From Bacillus marasmi (GTDB lineage Bacteria; Bacillota; Bacilli; Bacillales; Cytobacillaceae): DNA of 64,000 nucleotides. A program made the position numbers and the translations under genes. A model generated the notes under the pieces. That model worked only from the letters and a program-made list of their open reading frames with translations. It searched no databases and was not told the origin of the DNA. The number at the start of each line of letters is the position of its first letter. The first letter of the stretch is position 1. Where the stretch lies: assembly GCF_902168435.1 (NCBI RefSeq), contig NZ_LR656164.1, positions 1 through 64,000 on the forward strand, read 5' to 3'. This document shows, one piece after another, positions 35,172-43,214 of the stretch.

Positions 35172-35243
35172 ATGATGGAATGGATTAACCGTAGCTGCTT
35201 GTATATTACAAATACTGAATTTGCATTCATACATTTAACATAA
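35172..35243 (+). CDS. candidate 23-codon leader ORF coupled to the next gene
   Basis: ATG 35172 follows a strong CGGAGGTAACTAAGA and encodes 23 residues (starting MMEWINRSCLY), ending in TAA at 35241-35243. The next gene begins at ATG 35245, one base further on, and lacks its own recognisable ribosome binding site. This is the arrangement of translational coupling. Whether the peptide itself has a role is unknown. Confidence 0.5.
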   Translation: MMEWINRSCLYITNTEFAFIHLT

Positions 35244-35244
35244 T

Positions 35245-35721
35245 ATGAGTACAAAAATTAAAGTAGGAAAATTAGAGGCCGTCCTTTGGAATATCGCACT
35301 GCCGGGATTTAGTCAAATTTTAATGGGACACGTAATCAAAGGATTATTTTTTGTCATTTCTGAAATGGTCATCAATATGTATGGCAATTTTAATACAATC
35401 ATCATGTATAGCTTCCTAGGTCAATTTGATAAGGCAATCCACGGTGCTAATTACCAATGGTTAATGTTTTATCCTTGCTTTTATATGTTTTCACTTTGGG
35501 ATGCATATCGGCTTGCGATGCCAGAGACAGAAAAAAGATCATATTTACCATTTGTATTTGGCGCGTTTTTTGTTACCGTTGGTCTAATGATTTCACCAAA
35601 ATTTAAATTATTTGATGTACTTTTGGGTCCTGTATTTTTACCGATGCTGTTTTTAATACCTGGACTCCTAGTTGGTTTTATTCTAAGAATGATTATTTTA
35701 AAGTTTGAAAATCAACAGTGA
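35245..35721 (+). CDS. membrane protein, single-domain relative of 1795-2574
   Basis: A 158-residue protein with about four to five hydrophobic segments. Residues 10-95 repeat the landmarks of the duplicated membrane protein at 1795-2574: ALPGFSQILMGHVIKGLFF, SFLGQFD, NYQWLMFYP and WDAYRLA. The C-terminal part has two more hydrophobic stretches. Function is unknown. The gene has no SD of its own and is probably translated by coupling to the small ORF at 35172. The TTTTCTA/TAGAAAA hairpin near 35740 could be a weak terminator. Confidence 0.7.
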   Translation: MSTKIKVGKLEAVLWNIALPGFSQILMGHVIKGLFFVISEMVINMYGNFNTIIMYSFLGQFDKAIHGANYQWLMFYPCFYMFSLWDAYRLAMPETEKRSYLPFVFGAFFVTVGLMISPKFKLFDVLLGPVFLPMLFLIPGLLVGFILRMIILKFENQQ

Positions 35722-35907
35722 ATAAAGCTCTCTTTTCTAGGTTTAGAAAAAATAATTATGTGAAGCAGATCTACCCCCAGAAACAGGCTTCAAGATGGGA
35801 ATTCTTTATTTGAAAATATAAAATATCAATTATTGCCATCTTTGATCCCCTAAATTCAAATACAAGTGCAATATGTTATAATTGTTGGGGTCAGAGAGGT
35901 GAGATCA

Positions 35908-36660
35908 TTGTTTGGATTAATTTTTTTAAAGAAAAAAAGAAAAAATACTATAGAAGAAACTGTAGCCTTAATTCAACAAGGTGATCGGACCCTACAAAAT
36001 GAGTTAATCGATGCTTATAAACCATTCATCGCCAAAACCATTTCGGCTGTTTGTAAGCGATATATATATGAGACGGATGACGAATTTAGTATCGGTTTAA
36101 TTGCCTTCAATGAAGCAATTGAAAAATTCAGCCCTGAAAAGGGAAAATCTCTGTTAAGTTTTGCAGAAGTAATTATCAAGCGACGAGTGATTGATTATAT
36201 TCGTAAAAATACAAAGGAAAATAGTCTTCGTTTCGATGCTGGTGGAATAGATTCACAGGTGGATGATGATATTATTGGAAAGTCAATTGAGAATGAGCTT
36301 TCTATTGACTATCATCGTCAAAAGCAAGAAGAAGAAAAGCGAAGAGAAGAGATTTTTCTATTTCAGTCACGGCTTCAAGCGTTTGGTCTCTCGTTTCAAG
36401 AGATCATAGAACAAGCACCAAAGCATGCTGATGCACGATTAAATGCAATCATGATTGCTAAACTTATTCATGAAAAGCCTGAATTGACTGACTATCTATA
36501 TGAGAAAAAACGATTACCAATTAAAGAATTGGAAAAATACGCCCAAACGAGTCGCAAAACAATTGAACGAAATCGTAAATATATTATAGCGATGTCGATA
36601 ATTCTCTCTGAAGAATTTTATTATTTACAAGATTATCTAAAAGGGGTGATAAAGGTGTGA
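35908..36660 (+). CDS. sigI: RNA polymerase sigma factor SigI
   Basis: A 250-residue sigma-70-family factor of the SigI group. Characteristic stretches are LIQQGDRTLQNELIDAYKPFIAKTISAVCKRYI, DDEFSIGLIAFNEAIEKFSPEKG (region 2) and VIIKRRVIDYIRK, with a C-terminal helix-turn-helix TSRKTIERNRKYIIAMSIIL. In Bacillus subtilis SigI responds to heat and cell-envelope stress. TTG 35908 was chosen because AGAGGTG lies before it and the resulting N-terminus matches SigI length; the frame extends to 35866 without a site. A TATAAT at 35877 is a candidate promoter. It overlaps rsgI by 4 bases. Confidence 0.93.
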   Translation: MFGLIFLKKKRKNTIEETVALIQQGDRTLQNELIDAYKPFIAKTISAVCKRYIYETDDEFSIGLIAFNEAIEKFSPEKGKSLLSFAEVIIKRRVIDYIRKNTKENSLRFDAGGIDSQVDDDIIGKSIENELSIDYHRQKQEEEKRREEIFLFQSRLQAFGLSFQEIIEQAPKHADARLNAIMIAKLIHEKPELTDYLYEKKRLPIKELEKYAQTSRKTIERNRKYIIAMSIILSEEFYYLQDYLKGVIKV

Positions 36661-37697
36661 AAACGGGTATAATCCTAGAAATTGATGAAAAATATTTAAC
36701 CTTACTAACCCCTGATGGTCAATTTATGCGCTCTAGGAATATGGAACATCCTTATCAAATTGGTCAGGAGATTCAATTTGTACCCATCCAAGAGTCGGCT
36801 CGCAATCCGATAAAATGGTACAGTACAGCTAAAGGTAAAGCGTTAGCGGCAGCTGCATTCGCCATTATGGTCGGCGCTTCGACCTTCATTCCAATTTATC
36901 AAAGTAACCAGGTGTACGCTTATATGACTATTGATGATGGAGCTAGTATTGAATTAGAGGTAAACAAGGAGCTAGAAGTTATTGGAGTCATACCTTACAA
37001 CGATAAAGGAGAGAATGTTGTAAAAGCCATTGACGACTGGGAAGACCAAAACCTTTCAGATGTTTCAGAAAAAATCATTACTGAAATTGAGAAGCAAGAG
37101 GTTGGTGATGGTGAAATTGTTATGAGTTCAACTTTTCTTGATAATACATCAAACAAAAAGGTAGAAAAAAAGCTTGAGCAGGAAATGACTGTGATTCAAT
37201 CAGTTGTCCGAGAGCATAAATCTTCAGTTACACATGTCGAGGGAACCAAATCTGAGCGGAAAAAAGCGAAGGAACAAGGTATAACGATAGGAAAGCTAAA
37301 GGAAAAAGAGATAACTAAAAAATCAAAAGAAAAACAACCAACTAATGATAATACTCAAGGGACAAGAGGGCAAAAAGGGAAACAACTAACGAATGAAAAC
37401 CAACAGCATAAAGAGAAAAAGAATCAGAAGGATAACCAGAGCCCAGCGAATGATGAGGCTAAAAATAATCGTCAAAACAAACAGAAGAATCCACGAAATC
37501 AAGATGCCGAAAGAAACAATACAGATAATCAGCAAAATAGACAAAACAATCATAAACAAATACCAAATCAAGCTCCAAAACAACAACGAAATCAGGAACC
37601 GTCATGGAAAGAGCAGCAACGCCAACAAAATCAAAATGTTAATAATCAAGATATCTATCAAGGAAAGCAAGAAAAAGAAAAGGGAAATCAAAGATAA
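36657..37697 (+). CDS. rsgI: anti-sigma-I factor RsgI
   Basis: A 346-residue membrane anti-sigma factor. Residues 1-50 form the small cytoplasmic RsgI N-terminal domain (GIILEIDEKYLTLLTPDGQFM), residues 62-82 a membrane helix, residues about 87-200 an extracellular domain (YAYMTIDDGASIELEVNKELEVIGVIPYN), and residues about 205-346 a disordered tail extremely rich in Gln, Asn and Lys. It holds SigI inactive until an envelope signal arrives. GTG 36657 overlaps the sigI stop as GTGA. Unlike clostridial relatives there is no carbohydrate-binding module. A terminator follows. Confidence 0.92.
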   Translation: MKTGIILEIDEKYLTLLTPDGQFMRSRNMEHPYQIGQEIQFVPIQESARNPIKWYSTAKGKALAAAAFAIMVGASTFIPIYQSNQVYAYMTIDDGASIELEVNKELEVIGVIPYNDKGENVVKAIDDWEDQNLSDVSEKIITEIEKQEVGDGEIVMSSTFLDNTSNKKVEKKLEQEMTVIQSVVREHKSSVTHVEGTKSERKKAKEQGITIGKLKEKEITKKSKEKQPTNDNTQGTRGQKGKQLTNENQQHKEKKNQKDNQSPANDEAKNNRQNKQKNPRNQDAERNNTDNQQNRQNNHKQIPNQAPKQQRNQEPSWKEQQRQQNQNVNNQDIYQGKQEKEKGNQR

Positions 37698-37726
37698 AAG
37701 TCCGGGTTGTCCACCGGACTTTTTTC
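37696..37726 (+). terminator. terminator after rsgI
   Basis: AAAAGTCCGG pairs with CCGGACTTTT, followed by further T residues. It starts at the rsgI stop codon and can also serve the convergent spore-protein gene. Confidence 0.9.
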
Positions 37727-37738
37727 CATAGCTATATT

Positions 37739-37939
37739 TTATTGATTGTTTCTGCCGGACATTTGCGCTTGAGCCTGTTTAACGAGACGTTTGGTTATTT
37801 CGCCACCAACCGAACCATTTGCTCTTGAAACAGTATCCGAACCTAATGTTACTCCAAACTCTTCAGCAATTTCGTATTTTACCTGATCTAAAAACTGTTC
37901 AACTCCAGGAACTAATAATTTATTACTGTTCCGTGCCAT
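37739..37939 (-). CDS. alpha/beta-type small acid-soluble spore protein
   Basis: A 66-residue SASP of the SspA/SspB/SspC type, which coats and protects DNA in the dormant spore. The conserved blocks are present: [25 protein letters not shown], with the GPR protease cleavage region at the E-(I/F)-A segment, and [29 protein letters not shown] 37939 lies eight bases after AAGGAG; a GTG nine bases upstream abuts the SD. Expression by forespore SigG is expected from the family, but I could not assign a convincing promoter. A dyad ACAGAGA-N5-TCTCTGT lies at 37963-37981. Confidence 0.95.
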   Translation of the reverse strand: MARNSNKLLVPGVEQFLDQVKYEIAEEFGVTLGSDTVSRANGSVGGEITKRLVKQAQAQMSGRNNQ

Positions 37940-38084
37940 TTTACTCACTCCTTACACAATGTACAGAGAGAAGATCTCTGTAGGAGTAGTTTGTGGGAGA
38001 ATAGCGAATTGATGTATGGTAATTTTAACAATCTTTTTTAATAATGAACGAGTTTCTACTATATATATGGTTGAAGAAAATAAT

Positions 38085-38117
38085 AAAAAACCTCCAGATT
38101 GGAATTGGAGGTTTTTT
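38085..38117. terminator. bidirectional terminator downstream of glcF
   Basis: CCTCCA pairs with TGGAGG over a nine-base loop, with six A residues before and six T residues after, so it works in both directions. Confidence 0.8.
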
Positions 38118-38127
38118 GTTATTTATA

Positions 38128-39468
38128 TTAGTTCTTGTTTTTTTGAGCATATTCGAATGCTTCTAATAATAAATCGACGATGTGCACGCCACGTGAAGTT
38201 TTACTTAAGCCTTCTCTTTCGATACCAAGCTTCATTTGTAATAAGCAGCCTGGATTAGACGTCGCGATTGTTGTTGCTTGTGTGTCACGAACTCGGTCCA
38301 TCTTATAGTCAAGGAATTTCATCGACATTTCTGATTGAATAATATTATAAATACCAGCTGAACCACAGCATCGATCTGCTTCAACCATTTCGTGATAGTC
38401 AACACCCTTGATTGCTTTTAGCAAGATTCGTGGATATTGAGAAGCTTTCATAACGTTCTTTAAGTGACAGGAATCTTGATAAGTGATTACCTGGTAAGGT
38501 AAGCGTAGATCTCTTTTATGGAAATCAAGGGCAACTAGAATCTCACCAACATCCTTTAACTTATTAACGAAATCTTTTGCGCGATCTTTAAATTCTGGAT
38601 CATCATGTAGTACGTGATCGTATTCGATTAAGAATGCACCGCAACCACCGGCATTCGTAATGATATAATCTACATTCATATCTTCGAATGCTTTAATATT
38701 CTTACGAGCCATTTCCTTTGAATTATCTTTTTCACCGTAGTGACCATGAAGAGCTCCACAGCATGCTTGATCATCAGGAATAACGATTTCACAGCCGGCA
38801 TGCTGCAATAATTCAATCGTTGATTTATTGGTTTCATAGAACATTGTATCCATTAAGCAACCTGTAAAAAACGCCACACGTTTTTTCTTTGTACCGATTG
38901 CTGAAAACTCGTTAGGACGGCTTAACATTTCTTTACGTGTTGCAATTTTCGGTAATACACGTTCCATCGTTGCAATCGTATCAGGGAATAATTTCATCAC
39001 TCCAACAGAGCGCGCAACTGTTTGTAAACCTGAGCGCTGATAAAAACCAATAAGGTTAACCAATGTTCTCATATTGTTTTGCTTAGGGAAAAGATGGTCG
39101 AATACTACTTTACGAACAACTTTCACTGGAGCTGAGTATTTTTTATTTTGCGCGATACAGTCACGAGCTTGTTCAAGTAAATGGCTATAGTTAACACCTG
39201 ATGGACAAACAGACTCACAAGCGCGGCAACCTAGGCAAAGGTTCATAGAATGTTCGAAGTCCTCATCCGGTTCAATTAAACCGTCAACTACTGCTTTCAT
39301 TAAAGCTACACGGCCACGCGGAGAATGGGACTCTTGAAATCCAGATTCAATATATGTTGGACAGGAAGGTAAACAGAATCCACATCTCGCACAGTTATAG
39401 AGGTCATCCTCATTCATCTTATCCTTGAATGATTGTTGGATTATTTCCCGTTCTTTTGCTGTTGTCAT
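38128..39468 (-). CDS. glcF: glycolate oxidase iron-sulfur subunit
   Basis: A 446-residue protein with two 4Fe-4S ferredoxin motifs, CARCGFCLPSCP near residue 26 and CLGCRACESVCP near residue 77, and two CCG-type cysteine-rich domains (CCGALHGHYG and CCGSAGIYN). It carries electrons from the flavin subunit GlcD during oxidation of glycolate or another 2-hydroxyacid. ATG 39468 overlaps the glcD stop by four bases (ATGA), so the two are co-translated. It lies last in the minus-strand group cdaR-glcD-glcF, and the adjacent lactate module extends the hydroxyacid theme. Confidence 0.93.
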   Translation of the reverse strand: MTTAKEREIIQQSFKDKMNEDDLYNCARCGFCLPSCPTYIESGFQESHSPRGRVALMKAVVDGLIEPDEDFEHSMNLCLGCRACESVCPSGVNYSHLLEQARDCIAQNKKYSAPVKVVRKVVFDHLFPKQNNMRTLVNLIGFYQRSGLQTVARSVGVMKLFPDTIATMERVLPKIATRKEMLSRPNEFSAIGTKKKRVAFFTGCLMDTMFYETNKSTIELLQHAGCEIVIPDDQACCGALHGHYGEKDNSKEMARKNIKAFEDMNVDYIITNAGGCGAFLIEYDHVLHDDPEFKDRAKDFVNKLKDVGEILVALDFHKRDLRLPYQVITYQDSCHLKNVMKASQYPRILLKAIKGVDYHEMVEADRCCGSAGIYNIIQSEMSMKFLDYKMDRVRDTQATTIATSNPGCLLQMKLGIEREGLSKTSRGVHIVDLLLEAFEYAQKNKN

Positions 39469-40877
39469 CTTGAGATCACCACACGGTTTCGGTTATTTTC
39501 TAGGAAGACTTTCCCAGGATTAAAGATATTGTTTGGATCTAATGCATCTTTAACTGATTTCATTGCAGCTACGCCTTCTTTTCCTAACTTTAATTCTAGG
39601 TAAGGTGCTTTTTCAGTACCGATTCCATGTTCACCGGAAATCGTACCACCAAGCTTAACTGCAGCTTCAAAAATTTCAGCAAATGCTTGCTCAACACGAT
39701 GCATTTCTTCTTTATTACGAGAATCGGTTGGGCAAGTTGGATGAAGGTTTCCGTCACCTGCATGGCCGAATGTACAAATTTGAACATTGTATTTTTTCGC
39801 AATTTCATTGATTGCTTTAACTAAGTTTGCAACTTCAGATCTTGGAACTGTTGCATCCTCTAGGATGGTTGTTGGTTTTAAGCGAGCAAGAGCAGATAAA
39901 GCGGTACGACGAGCCGTTGCAAGCTGGTCAGCTTCTGCGTTATCCTTTGCAACTTGGATAGAGGTTGCATTTTCGCTCTTACAAATTGCTGCGATTTTTT
40001 CCATATCACGTGCAACGATCTCTGCTGGACCATCTTGCTCGATTAGCAGAACCGCTTCAACATCAGTAGGAAGTCCGATTTTTGTAGCAGCTTCAACAAC
40101 TTCAATTGTTGCTTTGTCCATGAACTCTAAAGTTGTAGGAATGATTTTAGCAGCGATAATTTTTGATACTGTTTTTGCCGCTGATTCAACATCTTGATAT
40201 AGCGCTAAAGCAGTCTTTTTCGTTTCTGGTTTTGGTACTAATTTCAAAATCGCTTCAGTAATAATTCCAAGAGTTCCTTCAGAACCAACCATTAAACGAG
40301 TAAAATCATAACCAGCTACGTCTTTAGCTAACTTACCGCCAGTTTTGATAATATCACCATTTGCTAAAACAACTTCTAAACCAATAACATAATCACGAGT
40401 AACACCATATTTTAAACCACGAAGACCGCCTGCATTTTCTGCGATGTTGCCAACGATAGTCGAAATTTTAACCGTACCTGGATCTGGCGGATAGAATAAG
40501 CCTTCTGCTTCAACGGCTTTAATAATATCCATTGTGATTACGCCAGGCTCAACTGTAATTGTTAAATTTTCTAAATCAAGTTCTTTAATTTTATTCATAT
40601 GTTTAAATAGCATGACAATTCCGCCTTGAGTTGGCGTACAGCCACCACTAAGGTTTGTACCAGTACCGCGAGAATAAATAGGAACAGATAGCTCATTACA
40701 GATTTTTACGATTTCAGAAACTTCTTTTGTATTACGGGGACTAATGATTGCATCTGGCATTGCTTGTTTTACAGGTGTTGAATCATAAGAATAAGAAGCT
40801 CTTCCAACTTGTGAATCGTCATAGTTTTCTTTGCCAACTATAGCAATAAAACGTTGTGCTACATCTTTACCTATCAT
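39465..40877 (-). CDS. glcD: glycolate oxidase FAD subunit
   Basis: A 470-residue FAD-binding type 4 oxidase (VAO family). The FAD domain covers about residues 35-215 with YSRGTGTNLSGGCTPTQGGIV and PPDPGT, NIAENAGGLRGLKYG. The C-terminal FAD-linked oxidase domain follows, with FGHAGDGNLHPT and GTISGEHGIGTEKAPYL near the end. It oxidises glycolate, or possibly D-lactate, to the 2-oxoacid. A cre-like sequence lies 21 bases upstream of ATG 40877, so carbon catabolite control by CcpA is likely. Confidence 0.93.
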   Translation of the reverse strand: MIGKDVAQRFIAIVGKENYDDSQVGRASYSYDSTPVKQAMPDAIISPRNTKEVSEIVKICNELSVPIYSRGTGTNLSGGCTPTQGGIVMLFKHMNKIKELDLENLTITVEPGVITMDIIKAVEAEGLFYPPDPGTVKISTIVGNIAENAGGLRGLKYGVTRDYVIGLEVVLANGDIIKTGGKLAKDVAGYDFTRLMVGSEGTLGIITEAILKLVPKPETKKTALALYQDVESAAKTVSKIIAAKIIPTTLEFMDKATIEVVEAATKIGLPTDVEAVLLIEQDGPAEIVARDMEKIAAICKSENATSIQVAKDNAEADQLATARRTALSALARLKPTTILEDATVPRSEVANLVKAINEIAKKYNVQICTFGHAGDGNLHPTCPTDSRNKEEMHRVEQAFAEIFEAAVKLGGTISGEHGIGTEKAPYLELKLGKEGVAAMKSVKDALDPNNIFNPGKVFLENNRNRVVISR

Positions 40878-40897
40878 GTTGATTCCCCCAAATGATT

Positions 40898-40911
40898 ATT
40901 AAGCGCTTTCA
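40898..40911. promoter_or_regulatory. cre-like CcpA site before glcDF
   Basis: ATTAAGCGCTTTCA matches TGWAANCGNTNWCA at 12 of 14 positions (mismatches at the first two). It is placed just upstream of glcD. Confidence 0.5.
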
Positions 40912-40993
40912 TCAATTCTGACGAAAAATGTCGAATTGACTTATTACTATTCTTAGTATAAAAAAAAGGAATAAGATTTTCTATGGATAATTC

Positions 40994-41018
40994 AACAAAA
41001 AAAAGCCCTTAATAGGCT
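40994..41018 (-). terminator. terminator overlapping the cdaR stop codon
   Basis: On the minus strand, AGCC pairs with GGCT over a seven-base loop, followed by a run of about eight T residues. Confidence 0.65.
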
Positions 41019-42132
41019 AGTTTTTTGTTTTTTCGTCCAATAATTGCAGACTTAAATAGAGGATTAGTAAATCATGAATGTTTGCAGGATCGAGGTTCGT
41101 TAATTCATGCACTTTTTTTAATCGATAATGCAAAGTATTGATATGTACGTGGAGCGCTGAAGCGGTGTTTTTTAAAGAATGATTATTTTGAAATAATATT
41201 TTAAGGGTGTGAATTAATTCTGACTCCTTCTTTATTGGACCAATTGTTCGTTCAATAAATATCAGTTTTGTATCCTTTTTAACATCATCTAAAATCATTT
41301 CAATTGTTAAGTCTTCATCAAAAACAATACTTGAAAGCTTTATGCTGGACCTCAAGGCCCGCTCAGCTTGGTTATATGATTGTTTCATGTCCTTCGCTAC
41401 TACGATCTGTCCGATTCCAATCGACAACTGGGAGTGGAGGTTTTCTTCAAGAAAGTGTTGAAAGGATGTTACAAAGGATAAAATTTGCTCGCGATTTTCC
41501 TGATTATAGATTTCTCTTAACAAAAGAATACGATTATTTCCCCAACGAATCAAAATATCGCCTTTTTTTGCATGATTCCACCTTGAAAAGGTGCTATATA
41601 TGTCGCGGAGGAGTAGGTGCTCGTATTGATGTAATTCAAGCATGATAGCTTGTCTCTTGCTTGAAAGTTCAACATTAAGAAGCTTAGCTTGATTTAAAAA
41701 AACGGAATCCCATTCTCGATTTTGCAGCCAATCAAAAACAAACGCTTCAAGTGAACGAGATTGTAGTTTAAGCTGTTCTGCGTAATAGTTTTCACTAACA
41801 ATCATTTCTGTCATTTTTCGGATGATTTCTCCAAAGGGGGCAACCTTAGCTGGATCCCCTGTAATTCCTATCACACCAATGACATCTCTACGAAAGAAAA
41901 CAGGGAGGTTGATACCAGCTCTAACACCAATCATCTTCTTTGCCTCTGCCTCTAAAATGATTAAAGTATCTTTTTTTTCTATTACCTTTAATGCTCCCTG
42001 ATGGAAATTGCCAATCCTTTCTTCGTCAGTACTGGCAATGATAATACCTTTAGTATTGACGATAATAATGTCTTCGCCAATCAGTTTCTTTACATCTTTT
42101 ACTATTTTTTCTGCAATCTCTGGGAATAGCAT
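41017..42132 (-). CDS. CdaR-family sugar-diacid/hydroxyacid regulator
   Basis: A 371-residue transcription factor. An N-terminal putative sugar-diacid recognition domain occupies about residues 1-130 (IIVNTKGIIIASTDEERIGNFHQGA, GVRAGINLPVFFRRDVIGVIGITGDP). A degenerate middle domain follows, then the PucR/CdaR C-terminal HTH near residue 315 (NHSLKNTASALHVHINTLHYRLKKV). It lies directly upstream of glcD on the same strand and probably activates it in response to glycolate-like acids. ATG 42132 follows CGGGGGGAATTTGTC. It has its own terminator, so the three genes are separate transcripts. Confidence 0.9.
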   Translation of the reverse strand: MLFPEIAEKIVKDVKKLIGEDIIIVNTKGIIIASTDEERIGNFHQGALKVIEKKDTLIILEAEAKKMIGVRAGINLPVFFRRDVIGVIGITGDPAKVAPFGEIIRKMTEMIVSENYYAEQLKLQSRSLEAFVFDWLQNREWDSVFLNQAKLLNVELSSKRQAIMLELHQYEHLLLRDIYSTFSRWNHAKKGDILIRWGNNRILLLREIYNQENREQILSFVTSFQHFLEENLHSQLSIGIGQIVVAKDMKQSYNQAERALRSSIKLSSIVFDEDLTIEMILDDVKKDTKLIFIERTIGPIKKESELIHTLKILFQNNHSLKNTASALHVHINTLHYRLKKVHELTNLDPANIHDLLILYLSLQLLDEKTKN

Positions 42133-42346
42133 GACAAATTCCCCCCGTGTCTATTTTGATGATAATTATAAGGGATATCGTGTACGATGAGCAGAACCTT
42201 CACAAACTTTCCATAATTCGATTGAGAAAAAGTTGAAATAACCCGTAGGAGGCCCCGCGGGTTAATCAATCGTTGTTTTGACGTGAAAGTGAATTGGCAA
42301 GACATGTAGAACTTTCATTCATCTTTGTTTCGGTGCGTTATTTAAT

Positions 42347-42694
42347 TTAGTCCTTTCCGTTACTCACATCTTTTGTTGGATGCATAAAAGGCTGTGCTTG
42401 AGGGACTCTCTTGCTCTCGATTAACTCACGGTTTTCAGTTGTATTCCAGCCAATATCATTTGTTGGATGGATCCATTCGTCACCAGCCATAATTGCTGGA
42501 TCCGTATCTTTATTCCAAGACTCTAAAGGAGACTCTGGAGAAGTATATTTACTGTCACCAATCGTGACTCCAAAGGAATTGACAAACGGAGGCTGCATGT
42601 TTATTCCCGTTCCTTTAAAGCTCGGTGCGCTAATTTGGTGTGGGAGTGTTTCATCAATTGCCATTCGATTTCGTGATTCTTGCTCTTCCTTCAT
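42347..42694 (-). CDS. DUF3905-type hypothetical protein
   Basis: A 115-residue, acidic, probably soluble protein rich in Pro, Trp, Asn and His. It contains a repeated D-x-x-HPTxD(I/V) pattern (DEWIHPTNDIGW and PFMHPTKDV), which I associate with the DUF3905 family of Bacillaceae. ATG 42694 follows GGGGATGATTTAT; a frame start nine bases earlier lacks spacing. A hairpin (AACCCG with CGGGTT, about 42241-42264) lies downstream. Function is unknown; some spore-associated proteins share this composition. Confidence 0.65.
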   Translation of the reverse strand: MKEEQESRNRMAIDETLPHQISAPSFKGTGINMQPPFVNSFGVTIGDSKYTSPESPLESWNKDTDPAIMAGDEWIHPTNDIGWNTTENRELIESKRVPQAQPFMHPTKDVSNGKD

Positions 42695-42850
42695 ATAAAT
42701 CATCCCCTTTTGATCTTATTTTTTGATATTTGCTTGATTTTATAAGCAAGAAAGGACTAACGAATTATGGTAATTGAAGTTGCGAATTATTTTTAATTGG
42801 AGGATAACACTAAATTCGAAACTATTTTTTCTTGATAAGGAGGATTTATT

Positions 42851-43036
42851 ATGGCTAAAAGAAAAGCTGCTTACAATGCAGTTGAAAAATACAGCAAAAC
42901 TCCACATAAAAATAATGAAGAGGTCGAGTTTTCAGCAGAATTTGCAAGAGGTGAAAACCCGATGAAGGGAGCAAACCGAAACTCGAAACAAGGACGAAAG
43001 GGGAAGGGAATGCATAATGAAAGACCACTTGAATAA
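42851..43036 (+). CDS. small basic protein, possibly spore-associated
   Basis: A 61-residue, very hydrophilic protein beginning MAKRKAAYNAVEKYSKTP, with EEVEFSAEFARGENP in the middle and a Gly/Lys/Arg/Asn-rich tail. No Cys or Trp. Composition resembles small spore-core proteins of Bacilli, but I could not assign a named Ssp family. ATG 42851 follows a strong AAGGAGG. It overlaps the next tiny gene (43017) by 20 bases in another frame. Confidence 0.6.
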   Translation: MAKRKAAYNAVEKYSKTPHKNNEEVEFSAEFARGENPMKGANRNSKQGRKGKGMHNERPLE

Positions 43037-43172
43037 TAATAATCGAAATGATACCAATGCAAATGTCGAATTTGGTATTGAGTTTGGTGATATTAATGGA
43101 GCGAAATTACTTGAATATCCTTTTATGAATCAGGATCATGCTAAAAAGAAACAGAAGAAAAAGAAAAAGTAA
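43017..43172 (+). CDS. 51-residue protein with poly-Lys tail
   Basis: Overlaps the previous gene and reads MKDHLNNNNRND..., then VEFGIEFGDINGAKLLEYPF and a C-terminal run of Lys and Gln ending at TAA 43170-43172. GGGAAGGG precedes ATG 43017. The stop lies at the edge of the terminator hairpin, so the two small genes form one short transcript. It shares the acidic V-E-F motif with its neighbour (EEVEFSAEF versus NVEFGIEF). Function is unknown. Confidence 0.6.
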   Translation: MKDHLNNNNRNDTNANVEFGIEFGDINGAKLLEYPFMNQDHAKKKQKKKKK

Positions 43173-43213
43173 AAAGGATCAACTCATCTCAACTGAGATG
43201 AGTGATCCTTTTT
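43171..43213. terminator. strong bidirectional terminator
   Basis: AAAAAGGATC-A-ACTCATCTC pairs with GAGATGAGT-GATCCTTTTT. It ends the small-protein operon and the convergent radical SAM gene. Confidence 0.92.
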
Positions 43214-43214
43214 A

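Noticed and set aside
35773-35778. ACCCCC as a SigI-type -35 element before sigI
   Set aside because: No CGAA-type -10 occurs at the expected distance; TATAAT at 35877 is better supported.
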